Assembly (NCBI GenBank): GCA_949987565.1
Contig: OX465104.1
Coordinates: 23,337,757-23,401,756, forward strand
From: Luidia sarsii
Taxonomy: Eukaryota > Echinodermata > Asteroidea > Paxillosida > Luidiidae
Direction of reading: 5' to 3'
Length of the DNA: 64,000 bases
Every line of letters begins with the position of its first letter. Positions within the stretch are counted from its first letter, which is position 1. Under the pieces are notes generated by a model, which was given only the letters and a program-made list of their open reading frames with translations, had not been told where the DNA came from and did not search any database. A program made the position numbers and the translations under genes. Positions 12,361-22,370 of the stretch are shown in pieces.

Positions 12361-13066
12361 GGCAGGAGAGACGGCAGGAGAGACGGCAGGAGAGATGGCA
12401 GGAGAGATGGCAGGAGAGACGGTAGGAGAGACGGCACGAGAGACGGTAGGAGAGACGGAAGGAGAGACGGCAGGAGAGACGGTAGGAGAGACGGTAGGAG
12501 AGACGGCAGGAGAGATGGCAGGAGAGACGGCAGGAGAGACGGCAGGAGAGACGGCAGGAGAGACGGCAGGAGAGACGGTAGGAGAGACTGCAGGAGAGAC
12601 GGCAGGAGAGACTGCAGGAGGGACGGTAGGAGTGATGGAAGGAGAGACGGCAGGAGAGACGGCAGGAGAGACGGCACGAGAGACGGTAGGAGAGACGGCA
12701 GGAGAGACAGCAGGAGAGACGGCAGGAGAGACGGCGAAGAGGCGGCAGGAGAGACGGAAGGAGAGATGGCAGGAGAGACGGTAGGAGAGATGGCAGAAGA
12801 GATGGTAGGAGAGACGGCAGGAGAGACGGCACGAGAGACGGTAGGAGAGACGGCAGGAGAGACAGCAGGAGAGACGGCAGGAGAGACGGCGAAGAGGCGG
12901 CAGGAGAGACGGCAGGAGAGATGGCAGGAGAGATGGCAGGAGAGATGGCAGAAGAGACGGCAGGAGAGATGGCAGGAGAGATGGCAGGAGAGATGGCAGA
13001 AGAGACGGCAGGAGAGACGGCAGGAGAGACGGCAGGAGAGACGGCAGGAGAGACGGCAGGAGAGAG

Positions 13067-13960
13067 GCTGGCTCAGTCAAAATCAGGCCTCACCTTGTAA
13101 AAAAAAAGCCACTGAATGTCTAAAAATGGAACAGAAACCGGTGCACGAGGGAATAAAGTCCACCCTAATAGAGGGCGCCCTATAAGCACACCGTTAATTG
13201 TTTACCTCGCGTTCCAATTAGGCTGGTTCCCGTTCCCTACCTGGTCTCCAGACGTCTCACGGTCTACATTTCGTAGGACGTGAGACGTCTGGACACCAGG
13301 TATGGAACGGGAACCAGCCTAAGAAGGGAATGTCCATTCTATATAGAGGGCGCCCTATAAGCACACCGTTAATTTACGGGTGCAGAACACTAAATCGAGC
13401 TCCCATTGAACACTGTATAAAAACACTCACTTTTAAAACCAATTGTCCCACACCCTAAAGTCTCTCAGTTCTTGTAGCTATACAGAAAATTTTAGTTTGG
13501 ACCTTCATCTCTCAGATTCTTTTCAATGTATTCCCCTTAGCAGATTAGATTCGTTGCTAATTACCCCCAGAAAAAACACCCCCAAAATGTGTAGCCGTCC
13601 AAACCGAATTTCAGCAAGAATTTTGGAATGGACCCCTCCACTTCTACAGCCAATTAGGGCCACATTCAAAGCCAGATATGGTCCAAAATAGACACCAAAT
13701 TGAAGAATGAACCCCAGGTAGTCTTGAGCTTCACTTATTCTACAATGTATCAATTAATTAGCCTCCAAAGAACCCTCATTAAAACAAAGTTGTGGGTCCA
13801 CACGTGATGGTAATCAGCTCCGTCTGTGCAGCCATCTATTATATGGAGTTATTTTGTGTGCATGCTGCACCCGTACAACTTTTTGGCAGGCGTTTGGGCC
13901 TCTGATGTGGCGCTGTGTGAGTAGCGGTTAATTGTGAATTTCTCGGCCTTGCTGACTGAC
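13067..13960. repeat. Alpha repeat, right flank of the array
   Basis: Homologous to 850-1456, including both GAGGGCGCCCT blocks (13171-13181 and 13346-13356), the hairpin and the sequence around TTGTAGCTATACAG. It contains about 250 bp (13530-13785) missing from the left copy. It ends at CTCGGCCTTGCTG, followed by CACTTGCAAGTG, the segment that the array replaces in the left copy. Confidence 0.85.
13218..13322. repeat. 43-bp-stem hairpin (foldback), second copy
   Basis: Arms 13218-13260 and 13280-13322 pair with two mismatches around a 19-nt loop. The loop differs in sequence and length from the first copy while the stem is kept. Confidence 0.9.
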
Positions 13961-14560
13961 TGAACACTTGCAAGTGTAGTGCAGTTGAGTGTACTTGTAA
14001 GAAGGCTTGCTCAGTCATAATAAGGCCTCACTTTCTGAAAAAGAACTCACTGAATGTCTAAAAATGGAATAGAAAACAGCGCAGGAGGCCAGGGAATAAA
14101 AGTACACTCTAATAGAGGGCGCCCTTTAAGCACACCGTTAATAATCAACCTCGCGTTCCAATCGCGTCGTGATTACCGTGTACACGAGTTCACTAGTCGT
14201 GAAGAGGCGTTCCAATCGTCTGGTATCTCCTAGTCACCAGTCGTGAACTGGAGATAGAAATCGACTTGACAACAATCTTCGACTTGACAACAAAATGAGG
14301 TCAACGTAGGTCAGGAGGTCAAAGGGCAAACAGTTTTTACCAACATCGATGCATGCATGAGTTATAATAAGATTACGATACATACGCTGGCGGTTTCTGA
14401 AGTGACTCCAGGAACGAAAAGGTGTATTTACTATGCTGTTCCACACGCACATGTCAGGACTGAAATGGTTTCCATTAGCTGCGAGCCGTCTGCACTGGTG
14501 CAGACGAAGAGATGAGCTGAGGGCGGGCGACGGGTCGAAACTTCGGCAGACTTGGTGTGC
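13961..14560. repeat. Alpha and beta repeat modules
   Basis: 13944-14136 is an alpha segment (CACTTGCAAGTG, GCTCAGTCA, GAGGGCGCCCT at 14115). 14150-14500 is a beta module (GTTCCAATCG, CGTGATTACC, ACTAGTCGTGAAGAGG, AGGTCAAAGGGCAAA, GTGACTCCAGGAACG) also found at 15840-16180 and 21050-21390. Not coding. Confidence 0.8.
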
Positions 14561-15509
14561 TCATGGAGGAATTAGTGTGCTGAGCCTCAGCGGACGGCTA
14601 TACGTGGCGTACGTACGTACGTGTTCGTCCGTCGTACTCCCGGTCGTCGTGAACTCTCGAGAAAAAACACTCGGTGAGGAAATCAGCCCAGGGAAGAACT
14701 CAGGTGGAGCGGTCGAGGAGAAGAAATCCCGGGCCAAAAGCTGCTTGAAGGAGTTAAAGTCTCAGCACAATATTGGGAAGATCGGAAAACATCAATGTCC
14801 ACAGATTTCCTTCTAATTTTACACTCTGCTTTTGAGAAAGGTCCTGCTAGGATCGAAATGTCAGGCTCACCAAATTTTGAGATTTGCATTTTGGTAATTT
14901 TAGTCAGTAAGCAGTTTGCAACATTTTTGAATATCACTTCTAATTTACACAGTTTGTAGATGGTCATGATAGAATCCTGATGTTCAAATCTTACGGTCCG
15001 GGATGCTGTACTTTTCGAGAAACCTTCACTAAAACATTGACAGATTGTTTATTACTCACGAGTAAGAAACTATATCTTACACACTACAGAACGCCGCGAA
15101 AACCGTTACGGGTTTTTCCCTTTTTCTACTTTCTCAGATTACCATTTGAGCTGAAACCTTCGCAGAATTTGCTCTTTTTTTCTTAAAAAAAAAAAAAAAA
15201 TAATGGCTTATTAACACACAAACTGTGGCAATCTTTTGACTTTTACCAATGATGTATAGGGCCTTTAATAGGTCCACTCGGTGAAAAGGACTCGCCCGAA
15301 CCATGGAGGCTCGAACCTTCTTCCTCCATGCTCGAACACAAAAAAATAGACAAGGAAGAAAACCAGTGAGTAAAGCTAACATAGACTATGGAGGCATAAA
15401 CAAACAACGATCTGCATTTCAAGCTACATGCAGATTAGACTGGTTCTCTGTCTGTACCAGGAAAAGGTAGGTAAACAAGTACCAGGTCACTACAGCACTG
15501 GTGCGGCGC
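14561..15509. other. Mostly unique DNA with one R-family copy
   Basis: No convincing exon is seen. A roughly 120-bp R-family copy lies at 14831-14955 (GAAAGGTCCTGCTAGGATCG and its AGTCAGTAAGCAGTTTGCAA tail). An A-rich tract lies at 15183-15201. The region ends in an alpha fragment that begins the duplicated block. Confidence 0.6.
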
Positions 15510-16620
15510 TGTGTGAGTAGCGGTCATGAATATATCGGTCTTGCTGGCTAACTAAACACTTGCAAGTGTAGTGCAGTTGAATTTACTTGTAAGAAGGCTG
15601 GCTCAGTCAAAATAATGCCTCACCTTCTGAAAAAGAACCCACTGAATGTCTAAAAACGGAACGGAAGCCAGTCTGCAGAAGGGGAAAAGTCCACTCTAAT
15701 AGAGGGCGCCCTATAAGCGCACCGTTAATTTTACAACTTGTTGGCAGGCGTTCGAGACTTCGCCGCTGGTACGGTACATGCTACGTGCGGCGCTGTGTGA
15801 GTAGCGGTAAGGAATTTCTCGGCTTTGCTGGCATAGTGTGCCGCGTTCCAATCGCGTCGTGATTACCGTGTTCACGAGTTCACTAGTCGTGAAGAGGTGA
15901 TCCAACCGTCTGATGTTAACTCGTGGTCACCAGTCGTGAACTGGAGGCAGAAATGGCCTCCAGTACACGACTTGACAACAAGATGGGGTCAACTTGGGTC
16001 AGGAGGTCAAAGGGCAAAAAGTTATTACCAACATCGTTATGGTACATTCATGGGCGATACATTATGGTGACGGCTTTTGCAGTGACTCCAGGAACGAAAA
16101 TGATATTTTACCGTTGATTTACTACGCTGTTCTACATGCTCGTTATGTCAGGAGAAAAATAGTTTCCATTATAGCTAGCTGCGAGTTGGTCGGCGTACGA
16201 GTTGTCCCACTCCGAGCCACGTATGTTTGCGCAATGTACATGTACATGTATGTGTGTACTGTCACGAATTTCTCGGCCTTGCTGGCTGACTAAACACTTG
16301 CAAGTGTAGTGCAGTTGAATGCACTTGTAAGAAGGCTTGCTCAGTCAAAATCAGGCCTCACTTTCTGAAAAAGAACCCACTGAATGTCTAAAAATGGAAC
16401 GGAAATCAGCCTGCAGAAGGGAAAAAGTCCACTCTAATAGAGGGCGCCCTATAAGCGCACCGTTAATTTACAACTTTGTGGCAGGCGTTCGAGACTGACT
16501 TCGCCGCTGGTACGTATACGATGCGGCGCTGTGTGAGTAGCGGTTAGGATTTTCTCGGCCTTGCTGGCTGACTATAATTATTGCCGCGTTTCCGTCACTA
16601 GTGATTACCGTGTTCACGAG
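15510..16620. repeat. Alpha, beta and alpha modules, copy 1
   Basis: Alpha begins at 15510 and includes CACTTGCAAGTG and GAGGGCGCCCT (15702). Beta runs about 15840-16260. A second alpha follows (16261-16565, GAGGGCGCCCT at 16440). The equivalent in copy 2 is 20722-21830. Confidence 0.8.
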
Positions 16621-16830
16621 TCCACTACAATGTACATTTGTACAATGTACATTGTATAATGTACATTGTACAATGTACATTACAATGTACATTACAATGT
16701 ACATTGTACACATTGTACATGTACAGTACTGTACATGTACACTGTACATGTACACTGTACGTGTACTGTACAGTACACGTACAGTGTACACTGTACATGT
16801 ACATGTACATGTACATGTACTGTACATGCG
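16621..16830. repeat. GTACAT palindromic tract with 42-bp perfect palindrome
   Basis: Dense TGTACA/ATGTAC sequence. 16749-16790 is a perfect 42-bp palindrome centred between 16769 and 16770, lying in about 200 bp of further self-complementary sequence. Apparent Tyr-Met-Cys-rich frames on both strands come from the repeat. Confidence 0.92.
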
Positions 16831-16839
16831 CGTGCGTGT

Positions 16840-17816
16840 TGGTACATGGTGAGTAGCATTGGAATGCAGCCCACTCGTGAACTGGGAAATACTGGTCGTG
16901 ACTCGTGAAAACGATAAACACGATGTGATTGGAACGCAGCATTATACACTATAGTCGTGAAGAGGCGTTCCAATCGTCTGGTATAACTCGTAGTCACCAG
17001 TCGTCAACTGGAGACAGAAATCTTCCCTCTAGTTCGCGACTTGGCCGTCAACAAAATGAGGTCGACGTGGATCAGGAGGTCAAAGGGCAAAAAGTTGTTA
17101 CCAACATGGATGCACGCATGAGTTACGTACGCTACCTAAAGTCAGTGCGGTTCTGTGTGAGTATCGGTCACGAATTTCTCGGCCTTGCTGGCTGACTAAA
17201 CACTTGCAAGTGAAGTGCAGTTGAATGTACTTGTAAGAAGGCTGGCTCAGTCAAAATCAGGCCTCACTTTCTGAAAAAGAACCCACTGAATGTCTAAAAA
17301 CGGAACGGAAATCAGCCTGCAGAAGGGAAAAAGTCAACTCTAATAGAGGGCGCCCTATAAGCGCACCGTTAATTTACAACTTTGTGCCCGCGAGTTATCC
17401 GACCCCGAGCCTCGTACGTTTGCGCAATGTACATGTACACGTACAGTACATGTACATGTGCTGTACAATGTACATGTACATCGTGCGCGTGCGTGTTGGT
17501 ACATGGTGAGTAGCATTGGAATGCAGCCCACTCGTGAACTGGGAAATACTGGTCGTGAACACGATAAACACGATGTGATTGGAACGTAGCATTATACACT
17601 ATAGTCGTGAAGAGGCGTTCCAATCGTCTGGTATAACTCGCAGTCACCAGTCGTCAACTGGAGACAGAAATCTTCCCTCTAGTTCACGACTTGGCCGTCA
17701 ACAAAATGAGGTCGACGCGGATCAAGAGGTCAAAGGGCAAAAAGTTGTTACCAACATGGATGCACGCATGGGTTACGTACGCTACCTAGAGTCAGTGCGG
17801 TGCTTTGTGAGTAGCG
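16840..17816. repeat. Gamma module and 650-bp alpha/gamma unit, copy 1
   Basis: Gamma (about 16850-17166) contains AGTCGTGAAGAGGCGTTCC and GTCACCAGTCGTCAACTGG. 17167-17816 is a complete 650-bp unit of alpha, a short GTACAT tract and gamma. The next unit starts at 17817. Confidence 0.85.
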
Positions 17817-18200
17817 GTCACGAATTTCTCGGCCTTGCTGGCTGACTAAACACTTGCAAGTGTAGTGCAGTTGAATGCACTTGTAAGAAGGCTTGCTCAG
17901 TCAAAATCAGGCCTCACTTTCTGAAAAAGAACCCACTGAATGTCTAAAAATGGAACGGAAACCAGCGCAGAAGGAAATAAAAATCCACTATTTAATAGAG
18001 GGCGCCCTACAAGGACACCGTTAATTTACAACTTTGTGGCAGGCGTTCGAGACTTCGCCACTCGTGCGGCACACTGTAAAGTGACGGTTGTAAGGATTTT
18101 TCTCGGCCTGACTGGCTGACTCAACACCTGTAAGTCACTCGAGTGCAGTAGGATTTACTTGTAAACAGGCTGGCTCAGTCAAAATCAGGCCTCACCTTCT
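17817..18200. repeat. Alpha modules abutting the exon 1 leader, copy 1
   Basis: One alpha (17817-18060, GAGGGCGCCCT at 17998) is followed by a shorter diverged alpha (18100-18200, GGCTGGCTCAGTC at about 18168). The repeat ends about 240 bp upstream of the exon 1 ATG. The copy 2 counterpart is 23671-24054. Confidence 0.8.
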
Positions 18201-18417
18201 GAACCATCGATCGATCATCTAACCAGGTGTTGCATTCTCCCTGCCGTAATCTGTTGACGACCGGCCGAAAACTGCCCCCTTTCCTTCCAAGAAGTCTTGA
18301 CCGGTTGCCGTGGATTTACGCGTGGGCTGTGATCCGGACCGACAGCGCCAGATCGATAGTAACTTGAGATTTCTCGGAGAGCCGCTCGGGGACGTACGGA
18401 TTTTTTCTCTCTCACAG
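18201..18417 (+). promoter_or_regulatory. CpG-rich leader upstream of exon 1, copy 1
   Basis: Non-repeated, CpG-containing sequence between the alpha modules and the ATG, unlike the surrounding repeats. No TATA box is evident. Its 3' end is a pyrimidine run ending CTCTCTCACAG, a good 3' splice site. The leader may therefore hold a promoter and an upstream untranslated exon, or the exon may start within it. Inferred only. Confidence 0.3.
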
Positions 18418-18471
18418 GAACTGCTCGTGATCGTCAAGATGTCCCAGAATCACTTCCCGCATCGCCGAAAC
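18418..18471 (+). CDS. Putative first coding exon, copy 1
   Basis: An exon candidate lies between a 3' splice site (CTCTCACAG, ending 18417) and a consensus donor GTGAGT at 18472. The ATG at 18439 follows GTCAAG and opens MSQNHFPHRRN, ending in phase 0. The frame is also open upstream to the acceptor, so this could be an internal exon instead. It joins the 31-nt exon at 20021-20051 and then the exon at 58388-58531 without a stop and with matching phases. The identical sequence recurs at 24272-24325. The function of this short segment is not recognised. Confidence 0.5.
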
Positions 18472-18855
18472 GTGAGTCACTCTCAGGAGAACTTGCCTCT
18501 AAAAGGGACACTCTTTTGTCTGTACACTTTTTTTTTCACGGTGTTGTTAATTATGTAAATGTTTATTATTATTAGTTTACGAGGCCTTACTGTGGAGCAT
18601 CACATACTCGCAATCTTTTAAACTAGTGAAGGGCCGTTCTTTCAATGATTGATTGATCGAAGATCGTGTTTACTGTGTGTTATTTATGGAGGGGACCAAG
18701 TGGGAGGGGTTAAGGGTTGTGAATGGAAGTATTTTGGGAGGGCCCAAAACTAAGTAAAAGTAGCAGAAGCTTTAATAATTAATAGTAGTTACTACACTGT
18801 ATACATGCATATGGGAGGGGGAAGATCGGGGAGGAGTAATGGTGGGTGTGGCAGA

Positions 18856-19258
18856 GTGGGAGGGGCCAGACTAGGTCTAGGCACGAGACTATGGTAATGG
18901 TATTGGTAAGGGCAGAAATGGGATGGGCTATGGGTGGGAGGGGCCAGACTAGGTCTAGGCACAAACCTATGGGGATGCCATTGGTATAGGGCAGAAATGG
19001 GATGGGCTATGGGTGGGAGGGGCCAGACTAGGTCTAGGCACAAACCTATGGTGATGCCATTGGTAAGGGCAGAAATGGGATGGGCTATGGGTGGGAGGGG
19101 CCAGACTAGGTCTAGGCACAAACCTATGGTGATGCCATTGGTATAGGGCAGAAATGGGATGGGCTATGGGTGGGAGGGGCCAGACTAGGTCTATAGGCAC
19201 AAACCTATGGGGATGCCATTGGTATAGGGCAGAAATGGGATGGGCTATGGGTGGGAAG
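18856..19258. repeat. 79-bp minisatellite, about 5 units, copy 1
   Basis: Units contain GGCCAGACTAGGTCTAGGCA and GGGCAGAAATGGGATGGGC and are spaced 78-80 bp. The tract lies in the candidate intron between exons 1 and 2. Leu-Pro-rich open frames on the minus strand derive from the repeat. Confidence 0.95.
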
Positions 19259-19570
19259 GGCCATAATAGGAGGGGCAGACCATGGGCAGGGAAGAGTAGG
19301 AGGGGCTTGGGTGGGAGGGGCAATTAAAAGTGGGAGGAGTCAGAGTGTGGGTATATGGGAGGGGCAGCATTCGGGGGGGGGGAGTTGGAGGGAGGAGCTA
19401 GGACGCCTGAGTATGAGCAGGGATGAATGGGGGGTGGGGCATAATGGGAGGGGCCAAAGTGGGAGAGGGAGTGGAAAGTGAACTGGGCGGAGCAGAACAT
19501 GGCATTGTAGTGGAAAGGTGTGGTCAGAAGAACATTAGTGGGAGTGGCCAGAGTAGGAGTCAGAGTAGCT
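19259..19570. repeat. Degenerate GGGAGGGGC-rich tract, copy 1
   Basis: Irregular TGGGAGGGGC-like repeats continue after the minisatellite, with many G runs including a 10-G run near 19373. Purine-rich on the plus strand. The counterpart in copy 2 is about 25350-25660. Confidence 0.75.
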
Positions 19571-20020
19571 AACAGTGTATATCAATTAATCCGGTTTTTT
19601 CTTTATATTTTTATCAAATGTGCTTTTAAACTCTAGGTTTAAATTATAATGTACTAACAGTAGTCAACTACTGAACTAGTATGCATTGCAAAGTCTGCTT
19701 TGAAGAGATAACGTATTGTTTGCACCACAGCATACACTGTATATTATCTAATATTTCCCCACATCCTTCACCTGCAGCATACATGTACATATACAAATGT
19801 AGTAAGAATACACCTTCTGTCAACAAAACCCATGTTTGCTGAGCTATATAACATTCTTTGCACTGAGAAAGAACGTAGAGAAAAAAAACCACTGCTTCCT
19901 TTTCCTGTCCATTTTATCAGCATAAACAACGTTTTATTCAGCTCTGGCCATATCTGTTTACACACACATTATTGCCGATCGTTTTTGGATCATTTTCTTT
20001 CTACTTTTCTCTGATTGCAG

Positions 20021-20051
20021 GTCATGGTGCTATCTGATTCACAGTATCAGG
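20021..20051 (+). CDS. Putative 31-nt second exon, copy 1
   Basis: A strong polypyrimidine tract and acceptor (TTTCTCTGATTGCAG, ending 20020) precede this exon, and a consensus donor GTAAGT follows at 20052. Read in the frame of exon 1 it encodes VMVLSDSQYQ plus the first base of the next codon (phase 1). With the CC that opens 58388 this completes an Ala codon. At 31 nt it cannot be included twice without a frameshift, so transcripts should use only one of the two duplicated copies. Confidence 0.55.
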
Positions 20052-20129
20052 GTAAGTGAAGTCAGCGTCAACATTGGACACACGATGTCAATTATAACTC
20101 CTATGTACAAAGTGTACATAGTCCATATG

Positions 20130-20345
20130 AATTATTCATTTTATGTTAATGAACCATTTCAAATTATTCATAATGTGAAGCATGGGTAATTCATGCAATT
20201 AAATTGAAAGTTTGTGAATAGTTCATATTAATAATGAATAATTCATAATAAATAATAATAATGAATTATTCATTTAATCAAGTTGATTATTCAAAAGCAG
20301 AAGCATGAATGATTCATGTAATCAGTTCAATTATTCCCCCAAAGA
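20130..20345. repeat. AT-rich ATTATTCAT repeats, copy 1
   Basis: Degenerate direct and inverted AATTATTCAT/ATGAATAATT motifs, about 215 bp, just downstream of exon 2. The counterpart is at 26219-26434. Confidence 0.8.
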
Positions 20346-21829
20346 TGGAAGCACTTGTAATTCATGTAATCTTCATGACTTTCTTAAAGTTTGAACAGAT
20401 TTTTTTCCAGTCAAAACAACATTTGGTGTACATGTACATGTAGTAGGATTCGGTTCATCTTCAGTTAGGAAAATGGGAAAAAAAAACAAGAAGTTTATGA
20501 GACCTAGTAAACAGCCATTGGCAAAAAGGATTTGGTTATTCCCCCCTCCTGTTGACAACTTGACACCCCCATCCCCACCCTCTTTCTCACCTCAAAATCT
20601 AGCCTCTGTCTTGAGAGCTCCGTCCTTGCAGTGGGGCAAAACAAATCCGCACACACAAAAAAAACCCGGCAGTCTAGCCTTGCTTAGATTATGCAACTTC
20701 TCCCACACCCTTTTAACAAAATGTGTGAGTAGCGGTCATGAATATATCGGTCTTGCTGGCTAACTAAACACTTGCAAGTGTAGTGCAGTTGAATTTACTT
20801 GTAAGAAGGCTGGCTCAGTCAAAATAATGCCTCACCTTCTGAAAAAGAACCCACTGAATGTCTAAAAACGGAACGGAAGCCAGTCTGCAGAAGGGGAAAA
20901 GTCCACTCTAATAGAGGGCGCCCTATAAGCGCACCGTTAATTTTACAACTTGTTGGCAGGCGTTCGAGACTTCGCCGCTGGTACATGCTACGTGCGGCGC
21001 TGTGTGAGTAGCGGTAAGGAATTTCTCGGCTTTGCTGGCATAGTGTGCCGCGTTCCAATCGCGTCGTGATTACCGTGTTCACGAGTTCACTAGTCGTGAA
21101 GAGGTGATCCAACCGTCTGATGTTAACTCGTGGTCACCAGTCGTGAACTGGAGGCAGAAATGGCCTCCAGTACACGACTTGACAACAAGATGGGGTCAAC
21201 TTGGGTCAGGAGGTCAAAGGGCAAATAGTTATTACCAACATCGTTATGGTACATTCATGGGCGATACATTATGGTGACGGCTTTTGCAGTGACTCCAGGA
21301 ACGAAAATGATATTTTACCGTTGATTTACTACGCTGTTCTACATGCTCGTTATGTCAGGAGAAAAATAGTTTCCATTATAGCTAGCTGCGAGTTGGTCGG
21401 CGTACGAGTTGTCCCACTCCGAGCCACGTATGTTTGCGCAATGTACATGTACATGTATGTGTGTACTGTCACGAATTTCTCGGCCTTGCTGGCTGACTAA
21501 ACACTTGCAAGTGTAGTGCAGTTGAATGCACTTGTAAGAAGGCTTGCTCAGTCAAAATCAGGCCTCACTTTCTGAAAAAGAACCCACTGAATGTCTAAAA
21601 ATGGAACGGAAATCAGCCTGCAGAAGGGAAAAAGTCCACTCTAATAGAGGGCGCCCTATAAGCGCACCGTTAATTTACAACTTTGTGGCAGGCGTTCGAG
21701 ACTGACTTCGCCGCTGGTACGTATACGATGCGGCGCTGTGTGAGTAGCGGTTAGGATTTTCTCGGCCTTGCTGGCTGACTATAATTATTGCCGCGTTTCC
21801 GTCACTAGTGATTACCGTGTTCACGAGTC

Positions 21830-22042
21830 CACTACAATGTACATTATTTTGTACAATGTACATTGTATAATGTACATTGTACAATGTACATTACAATGTA
21901 CATTACAATGTACATTGTACACATTGTACATGTACAGTACTGTACATGTACACTGTACATGTACACTGTACGTGTACTGTACAGTACACGTACAGTGTAC
22001 ACTGTACATGTACATGTACATGTACATGTACTGTACATGCGC
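21830..22042. repeat. GTACAT palindromic tract, copy 2
   Basis: Counterpart of 16621-16830 with a 4-bp insertion. The perfect 42-bp palindrome is retained at 21960-22001. Confidence 0.92.
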
Positions 22043-22370
22043 GTGCGTGTTGGTACATGGTGAGTAGCATTGGAATGCAGCCCACTCGTGAACTGGGAAA
22101 TACTGGTCGTGAACACGATAAACACGATGTGATTGGAACGCAGCATTATACACTATAGTCGTGAAGAGGCGTTCCAATCGTCTGGTATAACTCGTAGTCA
22201 CCAGTCGTCAACTGGAGACAGAAATCTTCCCTCTAGTTCGCGACTTGGCCGTCAACAAAATGAGGTCGACGTGGATCAGGAGGTCAAAGGGCAAAAAGTT
22301 GTTACCAACATGGATGCACGCATGAGTTACGTACGCTACCTAAAGTCAGTGCGGTTCTGTGTGAGTATCG

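Larger units (their letters stand above)
1461..13066. repeat. 11.6-kb purine-rich 12-bp satellite array
   Basis: The array consists of variants of GGCAGGAGAGAC, written on the plus strand with 10 of 12 bases purine. Variants include GGTAGGAGAGAC, GGCACGAGAGAC, TGCAGGAGAGAC and GGCAGGAGAGAT. Because 12 is a multiple of 3 and stop triplets are confined to some frames, very long open frames exist on both strands. On the minus strand they read as LLPS, VSPA or CRLS repeats for over 3,800 codons, and on the plus strand as RRDG, AGET or QERR repeats. I treat these as by-products of the repeat: there is no signal peptide, no unique domain and no exon structure. The array begins within alpha at the junction after CCGCAGAGCC and ends at AGAGAG/GCTGGCTCAG. 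Confidence 0.97.
15510..20721. repeat. Tandem segmental duplication, copy 1 (5.2 kb)
   Basis: Nearly identical to 20722-26810. It carries alpha, beta and gamma modules, a GTACAT palindrome, putative exons 1 and 2, a 5-unit 79-bp minisatellite and an AT-rich ATTCAT region. The initial offset is 5,212 bp. At the junction the end of copy 1 (AACAAAA) runs directly into the internal alpha sequence TGTGTGAGTAGCGG, with only about 1 bp of shared sequence. Confidence 0.95.

Noticed and set aside
1461..13066. CRISPR-like regular repeats
   Set aside because: Units are contiguous with no unique spacers, there are no cas genes, and the context is a eukaryotic genome.
1417..13080. Giant LLPS/VSPA/CRLS-repeat protein on the minus strand and RRDG/AGET proteins on the plus strand
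   Set aside because: The open frames follow from a 12-bp (and 32-bp) satellite lacking stops in those frames. Several frames are open on both strands, the start is not a clear ATG, and no unique domain or splice structure exists.
16621..16942. Cys/Tyr/Met/Thr-rich ORFs on both strands
   Set aside because: They come from self-complementary GTACAT sequence and occur in nearly all frames.
18792..19323. Leu/Pro/His-rich minus-strand ORFs, also in copy 2
   Set aside because: They are frames of the 79-bp minisatellite and change length with unit number.
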